Made by a program: the position numbers and the translations under genes
Notes under the pieces: model-generated
What the model saw: the letters and a program-made list of their open reading frames with translations, nothing else
The model's database searches: none
Told to the model about the DNA's origin: nothing
Assembly (NCBI GenBank): GCA_025056355.1
Contig: JANWWI010000010.1
Location: 1-59,074 of the forward strand
Length of the DNA: 59,074 nucleotides
Direction of reading: 5' to 3'
Source: Casimicrobiaceae bacterium
GTDB lineage: Bacteria > Pseudomonadota > Gammaproteobacteria > Burkholderiales > Casimicrobiaceae
In this document: positions 53,352 to 59,074 of the stretch, piece after piece
Layout of the letters: each line of letters begins with the position of its first letter
How positions within the stretch are numbered: the stretch's first letter is position 1

Positions 53352-54832
53352 GGTGTGGATCCCGAAGTGGAAGACGGCGGCCGATCGGTGTCGGCCGCAA
53401 GCACACGTTCGGCGTCGACCCCGCCCCCAAGGGCGCGGTGCAGGCTCACCAGGGCCACCAGCCGCTCCCGCTCAAGCGCAAGCAACGCAAGGCGCGCACC
53501 GAGCACCCGCCGTCGCGCCTCTTCAAGCTCAAGCAGGGAACCCACCCCCGCGCGATGCCGCGCTTCGGCCGCCCGTTCGAAGGCTTCGTAGCCGGCAAGC
53601 GCGGCCGAGAGCGTTTCGCGACGCGCCTCCGAATCGCGAAGCGCAAGCAGCGCCTCTTCGACCTCGCGCACGGCTTGGGTGGCAAGCAGTTGATACTGCG
53701 CTCGAAGCTCCTCATGCCGCGCCCGCGCCAGTTCGACCGCCGCCGTCCGACGCCCGGCATCGAACAGCGGCAAGGTAATGGCCGGCCCAAAGCCCCAGGT
53801 GGCCCCTTGGCCGGTGAGGCCCAGCGTTCTGCCGACCCCGTAGCCGATCGTCCCGGTCAGGGTAAGGCTGGGATAGCGATCCGCTTCGGCCACCCCGACC
53901 TCGGCCGCAAGTGCCGCCAGTTCCAACTCAAGCACCCGCAGGTCCGGTCTCTGGCGCAGCAGCAGGCTTGGCAACCCCGGCACCGGAAGCATCGGCGGCC
54001 GAGGCAGCCCGGCGTGGACATCGACACGGCTTGCCGGGATCAAGCGCGCGCGAAGCTCGCCCACCTCGAGCGTGGTCAGCGCCGCAAGCGCCAGTGTGAG
54101 CTGCTCGATCTGCGCGCGCTGCTGCGCCACGCGTGCCTGCGCCTCGCGCTCGGCCGCTTCGGCCAGGCTGGCTTGAGCCGGCGCCTCGAAGCCGGCCTCC
54201 ATCTTGCGTCGCAGCAAGCGCGCCGTGGCCGAGCGGCTTTGCAAATCCGCCTCAAGGCCCTGCAAAACCGCCTGCGCCACCCGAAGGTTGACATAGAGCG
54301 TGGCCACTTCAGCCGCAAGCGTTTGTGCCAGGGCGGCCGCCTCCACCTGTCGCGCATCGATGCGGCGCGCCGCAGCGTCCCGGGCCAGCCGGTTTTGGCC
54401 CCAGAGATCGATCTCCCAACGCGCCTGGGTCGAAAGCGCGACCTGACTGATCGGACCGGGCGTGGTCGGCCCGGCATCCGCCCGCGAGGCCTGCGCGTTG
54501 CCGACCACCAGCGGCCAGGCTGCGGCTTGGGTCAGGCCGAGCGCCGCTCGCGCCTGCGCAAGCCGGGCTTGCGCGATGTCCACACGCGGCGAGTTGGCTT
54601 GCGCCGCACCGATCAAGGCCGAAAGCAGCGGATCGTTCCAGGACGACCACCAGTCCGCAATCGGCAGGGAGGCCACCGTCTGGGAGACAGGAGCCGACCA
54701 GCCCGGCGCAACCTTCGGCGGCTGCGGTGCCGGCAGGGGCGAGACCGCACAACCGGCCAAAGCAAGCGCCACCCAGGTGCCGGCCAGCGCACCGCGCAAA
54801 CAGCGCGCCCGGTTGGGCAGGCTAGCGCGCAT
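53348..54832 (-). CDS. Outer-membrane efflux lipoprotein (OprM/NodT type)
   Basis: This 494-aa TolC-like protein is a lipoprotein: the signal ends in the lipobox LALAGC with acylated C28. Two outer-membrane efflux domains follow, each with the coiled coil typical of the family (for example IAQARLAQARAALGL and LELEEARRRVLGARLALLA), with a beta-strand region DRYPSLTLTGTIGYG. It forms the exit duct of the RND pump. The start at 54832 was chosen because it begins the lipoprotein signal; it lies 11 bp inside the tetR end. Confidence 0.92.
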   Translation of the reverse strand: MRASLPNRARCLRGALAGTWVALALAGCAVSPLPAPQPPKVAPGWSAPVSQTVASLPIADWWSSWNDPLLSALIGAAQANSPRVDIAQARLAQARAALGLTQAAAWPLVVGNAQASRADAGPTTPGPISQVALSTQARWEIDLWGQNRLARDAAARRIDARQVEAAALAQTLAAEVATLYVNLRVAQAVLQGLEADLQSRSATARLLRRKMEAGFEAPAQASLAEAAEREAQARVAQQRAQIEQLTLALAALTTLEVGELRARLIPASRVDVHAGLPRPPMLPVPGLPSLLLRQRPDLRVLELELAALAAEVGVAEADRYPSLTLTGTIGYGVGRTLGLTGQGATWGFGPAITLPLFDAGRRTAAVELARARHEELRAQYQLLATQAVREVEEALLALRDSEARRETLSAALAGYEAFERAAEARHRAGVGSLLELEEARRRVLGARLALLALERERLVALVSLHRALGGGVDAERVLAADTDRPPSSTSGSTP

Positions 54833-55574
54833 GGCTTGCTCCGAGGCTCGGTGGCCGCGTCCGCGCCCGGATGCGTGGCTTGGGCGCCCGTACAAGCGAT
54901 CGTTGACGGGCGCGGATGGCCTCGATCAAGGTGTCGATCGCATGCGCGACCCCGCGCCGCGCAAGCTCAAGCGATGCCTCGCTCGCACAGAGCATGTCGA
55001 TCTGCAAGGCGCCGATGTAGCTCATGTGCAGCACGAGGATGTCCTCATCGCTCGCTGGCACGCCAAGCGCACGGAAGCCCTCGCGGATGCGCGCGCGAAT
55101 ACTCTCATCGAAGCGCACGAGCCAATCGCGGATCGAGGGATCCTCACAGCAGGCTGAGCCCATCTCGTGAATCAACCGGCACCAGCCGCGGTCTTGCAAG
55201 CTTGGCAACAGCAGCGCCTTGTACTGCTCGAGCGTCAGCTCGCCACCGAGCGCCGCGCCAACGATGGGCGTGAGCACGGCCTCCACGCCGAACTGCGCCG
55301 TCGCACGCACAAGCTGTGCGCGAGTCGGAAAGTAGTAGGTCAGGTGCGACTGGCGGATGCCTGCCCGACGCGCCACGGCGCTGGTGGTGAGCCCGGCAAA
55401 GCCGTCGGTCTGCAAAAGCTCAAGCGCGGCGGTCAGGACGCGTTCGCGCACCGGCGCATCGGGGGCAAGATCGGCTAGCCTCGGAAGCCTCCGCGGGATC
55501 ATGCCTCGCGGCATCGGCGCTTGGCCAACCCGCCCCACAGCGGAGGGTGGCTCAGAACGTTCCTCTCGCAACAT
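54822..55574 (-). CDS. TetR-family repressor of the efflux operon
   Basis: This 250-aa regulator has an N-terminal helix-turn-helix (about 45-85: RVLTAALELLQTDGFAGLTT, then SHLTYYFPTRAQL) and a ligand-binding C-terminal domain ending in a basic Arg-rich tail. It is the first gene of the tetR-oprM-acrA-acrB operon and overlaps the oprM-like gene by 11 bp, so it should control its own expression. ATG 55574 is used; a GTG 6 bp upstream is the alternative. No clear ribosome site precedes either. Two matched operators lie upstream. Confidence 0.88.
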   Translation of the reverse strand: MLREERSEPPSAVGRVGQAPMPRGMIPRRLPRLADLAPDAPVRERVLTAALELLQTDGFAGLTTSAVARRAGIRQSHLTYYFPTRAQLVRATAQFGVEAVLTPIVGAALGGELTLEQYKALLLPSLQDRGWCRLIHEMGSACCEDPSIRDWLVRFDESIRARIREGFRALGVPASDEDILVLHMSYIGALQIDMLCASEASLELARRGVAHAIDTLIEAIRARQRSLVRAPKPRIRARTRPPSLGASHAR

Positions 55575-55660
55575 CGGCACCCAATCGCGACGCCAAAGCC
55601 CGCGCGAATTTCAAGTCGTGCGGCGCTTCGGACCAGAACAACAACGTACGCCGCTCACGG

Positions 55661-55678
55661 CTTGGTAATTCTACCAAG
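55661..55678. promoter_or_regulatory. TetR operator candidate, site 1
   Basis: A perfect inverted repeat CTTGGTA-ATTC-TACCAAG (7-bp arms, 4-bp centre) lies 87 bp upstream of tetR. Read on the minus strand, the centre contains TAGAAT, a possible -10 hexamer, so binding would block transcription. Confidence 0.78.
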
Positions 55679-55693
55679 GCCGGAGCAAATAGC

Positions 55694-55709
55694 TTGGTAT
55701 GGCTACCAA
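55694..55709. promoter_or_regulatory. TetR operator candidate, site 2
   Basis: TTGGTA-TGGC-TACCAA repeats the arms of site 1 with a different centre. The centres are 32 bp apart, close to three helical turns, as expected for two repressor dimers on one face of the DNA. Confidence 0.78.
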
Positions 55710-55776
55710 ATCGCCCGCGCTTGAGGAGACATCGGGGCTCTGGGGCAACGCCCGCAACGGGGTCTTGAGGCGGCGG

Positions 55777-56334
55777 TCAGGGGCTGCGCCGACGGGCGGC
55801 CTTGCGCGCGAGCGGTCGCGTCGCGCGTTGCTGCGCGGCGGGGGCGCCCGCGGTGGCCGTCGTGCGAGGGCGAATCGATGCGGCAGACGCGCTGGGCGAT
55901 GGTGCGCTCGGGTGCGGCGCAGGCTCGGCCGGGCGGTGGCTGCCCTGCGTCGTCGACGGGGCTGGTGCGGGGCTCGGCTCGCTTCTTGGTCGCAAGGCTG
56001 CATAGGCCGCCCGCTGGAGTTCGAGGGTTTTGATCGTCGCCTGGACCCCCGCAAGCGTCATCGACAACCAGGCCTCGACCACACGCATCTCTTCGATGCG
56101 TTTCCCGATCGCCTCGGGATCGGTGAGCTTCAACCACTCCTTCGCCAACCAAGATCCAGCCGAGGACGCGCTTGCATCGGCTCCAGGTCCCGTCATCGCC
56201 GGCATGACCCCGGGAAGCCCCGCGAATGGGTTGAGGGCCGCAGGATGGGTCAGCCACGCCCGCACCGCCTCAGACCACATCGACCAAGCCTCGGCCGGCG
56301 CGCTCTGCTCGTTTTCGTGCTGCTTGCTCATCAT
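55777..56334 (-). CDS. phaM: Polyhydroxyalkanoate granule regulator PhaM-like protein
   Basis: This 185-aa protein matches the PhaM pattern. A short N-terminal NPF motif (LNPFAGLPGVM) is followed by the conserved helix region (LTDPEAIGKRIEEMRVVEAWLSMTLAGVQATIKTL begins near residue 70) and a Pro/Ala-rich, basic C-terminus (PLARKAARRRSP) suited to DNA binding. PhaM activates the polymer synthase and tethers granules to the nucleoid in Ralstonia. An N-terminal ATGATG leaves the exact start uncertain by one codon. It implies polyhydroxyalkanoate storage in this organism. Confidence 0.75.
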   Translation of the reverse strand: MMSKQHENEQSAPAEAWSMWSEAVRAWLTHPAALNPFAGLPGVMPAMTGPGADASASSAGSWLAKEWLKLTDPEAIGKRIEEMRVVEAWLSMTLAGVQATIKTLELQRAAYAALRPRSEPSPAPAPSTTQGSHRPAEPAPHPSAPSPSASAASIRPRTTATAGAPAAQQRATRPLARKAARRRSP

Positions 56335-56449
56335 CCGGGATCCGACTGCTAGACTCGGTTTGCTTTGTCAGTGTACGAAGTAGCGCTTGACCTGCGCAGT
56401 GCAGGCTAGCCCGCTTGCCTCGCGGTCTCGCTTGCCACGATTGGAGGAG

Positions 56450-56716
56450 ATGGGCAAATTTATTTTTTGGATCGTCGTGATCTTCGTCCTGCTGTTCGCG
56501 CTGCGGTTGGCTTCGCTCGCCGCCCAGCGCAAGCAGCGACGAGGACCGCCGCCGCCTGAATCGTCTCAAACGCATCAGCAGCGCGCGCCCTTCCCGCCCG
56601 GCATACCGACCGTGCGCTGCTCGGTCTGCGGCAGCTTCATTCCCAAATCGGCGTCGGTGCTCCGGCTAACGGGCTATCGCTGCGCGGATCCCGACTGCGC
56701 TGGTCGCAAGCGGTGA
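56450..56716 (+). CDS. PP0621-family membrane zinc-ribbon-like protein
   Basis: This 88-aa protein has one N-terminal membrane helix (FIFWIVVIFVLLFALRLASL, 4-23), a Pro-rich linker, and four cysteines in two pairs (CSVCG and CADPDC) that look like a small zinc ribbon. The family is known only as PP0621 and regularly stands before pilS in betaproteobacteria. TTGGAGGAG precedes the ATG. The pilS GTG start overlaps its stop. Confidence 0.88.
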   Translation: MGKFIFWIVVIFVLLFALRLASLAAQRKQRRGPPPPESSQTHQQRAPFPPGIPTVRCSVCGSFIPKSASVLRLTGYRCADPDCAGRKR

Positions 56717-58261
56717 GGACGCAAGAAACATCGATCTCGGGCCCCGTCCGTGTGCTGCGCTTGCTGGCGTTTTACCGCACGGTCGTGGCAATCGCGCTGG
56801 CCTTCATGGCTCATGATGCCGAGGCGCCAAGCGCCACGCCCGGCGCCATCGCCTATGCCGGCGTCTCTGCCTTCAGCTTCGCGCTGCTACCCAAACTGCG
56901 TGCCCATATCCCCACGCTGCTCGCGATCCTGCTGGCAGTCGATCTCGCTTTCTTCGTGACCGTCTTGGTGGCCACGCCGCGCGTACCGACCGCCGTGGCC
57001 GGCTATCTGCTCTTGATCGTGGCTGTGCACGGCTATCTGCTGCGCTCGCGCCTCGCCTTCGCGCATGCCGCCGGTGCAACCCTCGTCCTACTGGGGGCCG
57101 AAACGGGATGGCGTCCGCAAATCACGCCGGGCACGGCCACCGCGGCACTGCTCGGTGCGGGCTTTTTCGTCGTCGCCGCCATGGGGCGACTGCTGGGACG
57201 AAACCTTTCGGAGGCCGAGGCCCTCGCAGCCCAGCGCAGCGAGGCGCTCACGCGTATGGCCTACGTCAATGAGCTCGTCATCAACGAACTCGACAGCGGC
57301 GTCATTCTCTTGTCCGCCTCGGGTCACATTGTCCTGGCCAACCCCCAGGCCACACGCTGGCTGGTCGGCGACACAGGTATGCTTATTCAGGGTCAACCGA
57401 TCGAACGCCTCGCACCGGAGTTGCACGCCGAATGGCGGCGCTTCCTCGAAGACCCCGGCGGCTGGGATGGCCAGCCCCTCACGCTCGGCAGCGGCAAGAT
57501 CACCGTGCTGCCCCGCATGGTAACCGTTTCACTGGAAGGCCAACACGACACGCTCATTTTGCTTGAGGACGTCACCCTCATCGAGGAGCACGCCCAGCAG
57601 ATCAAGCTCGCGGCGCTTGGACGCCTGTCGGCAAGCCTCGCCCATGAGATCCGCAATCCCCTCTCCGCGATCAAGCAAGCCGCACAACTGCTCGGCGAAA
57701 ATCCAGCCAGCTCCGAGGAAACGCGCTCGCTCACGCGCATCATCGACAAAAACACCGAGCGGATCGACCGCATCATCCGCGACGTTTCGATGCTCGGCCG
57801 TCGCGATCGGCGAGAGCGGGAGTCGATCCGGCTCGATCAGGAACTGCCCTCGATGGTCGCAGAGATCGCGTGCATGATCGGCGCGCCCGAATCAGCAATC
57901 TCGGTCGAGGTGGCGGGACCGATGGTGGTGGTCGTCGGCAAAGGTCAACTTGAAGAGATGCTCGCCAATCTGATCGGCAATGCCTGGCGACACTCGCGCC
58001 AACAGCCGGGCAGCGTTCGCGTCGAAGCCGCACGCAGCAACGACTCGATCACCGTGACCGTGCGCGACGATGGGCCGGGGGTAGCCCCCGAGCATCGCGA
58101 CAAGCTCTTTGAGCCCTTCTACAGTGGAAGCGGCAGCACGGGCCTTGGCCTCTATCTCGTGCGCGAGATCGTGCGTTCTAACGGCGGACGCGTGCGGCTC
58201 GCCCCAAGCCCCGTAGGCGCTTCATTCGTGCTCGAACTGCCAAGTTCGGAAAAAGTCGCGT

Positions 58262-58275
<14 letters not shown>
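56713..58275 (+). CDS. pilS: Type IV pilus sensor histidine kinase PilS
   Basis: This 520-aa membrane sensor kinase starts with GTG within the previous stop. About six hydrophobic segments fill the first 170 residues, a PAS domain follows (about 190-290), then the HisKA domain with the phosphorylated His311 ([16 protein letters not shown]) and the HATPase domain ([28 protein letters not shown]). PilS with PilR controls pilA transcription by sigma-54. It overlaps pilR by 14 bp. Confidence 0.94.

Positions 58276-59074
<799 letters not shown>

Overview
The window is GC-rich, densely coded bacterial chromosome, most likely from a betaproteobacterium of the order Burkholderiales or close to it. 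The evidence is the conserved gyrA-ompA-ubiG-gph order, the divergent rluC/rne pair, a complete iscRSUA-hscBA-fdx-iscX operon, a PP0621-pilS-pilR end, and a PhaM-type polyhydroxyalkanoate granule regulator. No genus can be named from the sequence. No rRNA, tRNA, CRISPR array, insertion sequence or phage gene was found.

Layout. 1-8 kb: gyrA (minus), an OmpA-family protein with a 28-proline linker and a strong terminator, then a methylthioadenosine deaminase, ubiG and a HAD phosphatase; an orphan GspC-like protein lies opposite. 8-16.5 kb: dapD, map, glnD, a 6-oxopurine type methylthio-nucleoside phosphorylase, pilU, prmB and a flavoprotein. 16.5-22.6 kb: sppA, a HAD hydrolase and rluC (minus), a 755-bp gene-free rne leader, then rne. 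22.7-28.3 kb: the ISC iron-sulfur operon (minus), with two tandem IscR-type operators upstream of iscR. 28.3-31.2 kb: mnmC and xdhC, the latter running into a short palindromic repeat cluster.

31.3-36.7 kb is an aldehyde oxidoreductase island: moeB, a 16-cysteine ferredoxin (AorA), a tungsten aldehyde:ferredoxin oxidoreductase (AorB), an FAD/NADH subunit (AorC), a MoaD-like protein and an unknown small protein. An inverted repeat sits between aorB and aorC. 36.7-41.2 kb is a reactive-sulfur module: an ArsR/BigR-type repressor with cysteines 43 and 109, two half-size YeeE/YedE transporters, an ETHE1-like persulfide dioxygenase, a DUF442 protein and a SulP permease. Both arms start from one short promoter region with a palindromic -10.

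41.3-49 kb is the accessory part. It holds rtcB, a tightly overlapping four-gene operon (cytochrome P450, PF04339 acyltransferase-like protein, histone-deacetylase-like amidohydrolase, enoyl-CoA hydratase/isomerase), then an Mrr-type nuclease and an AAA/DUF4143 ATPase preceded by a 35-bp palindrome that ends at its start codon. 49-55.7 kb: a tetR-oprM-acrA-acrB efflux operon with two identical-core operators upstream. 55.8-59 kb: phaM, a PP0621 protein, pilS and the 5' part of pilR, which runs off the window.

How the parts fit. MtaD plus the phosphorylase give a route methylthioadenosine -> methylthioinosine -> hypoxanthine. The ISC operon can supply clusters for the cluster-rich AOR complex. 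MoeB, MoaD and perhaps XdhC serve its pterin cofactor. The least explained pieces are the P450-PF04339-HDAC-ECH operon, the small ORF after moaD, and the regulatory palindromes at 34.6, 38.1, 47.75 and 55.7 kb.
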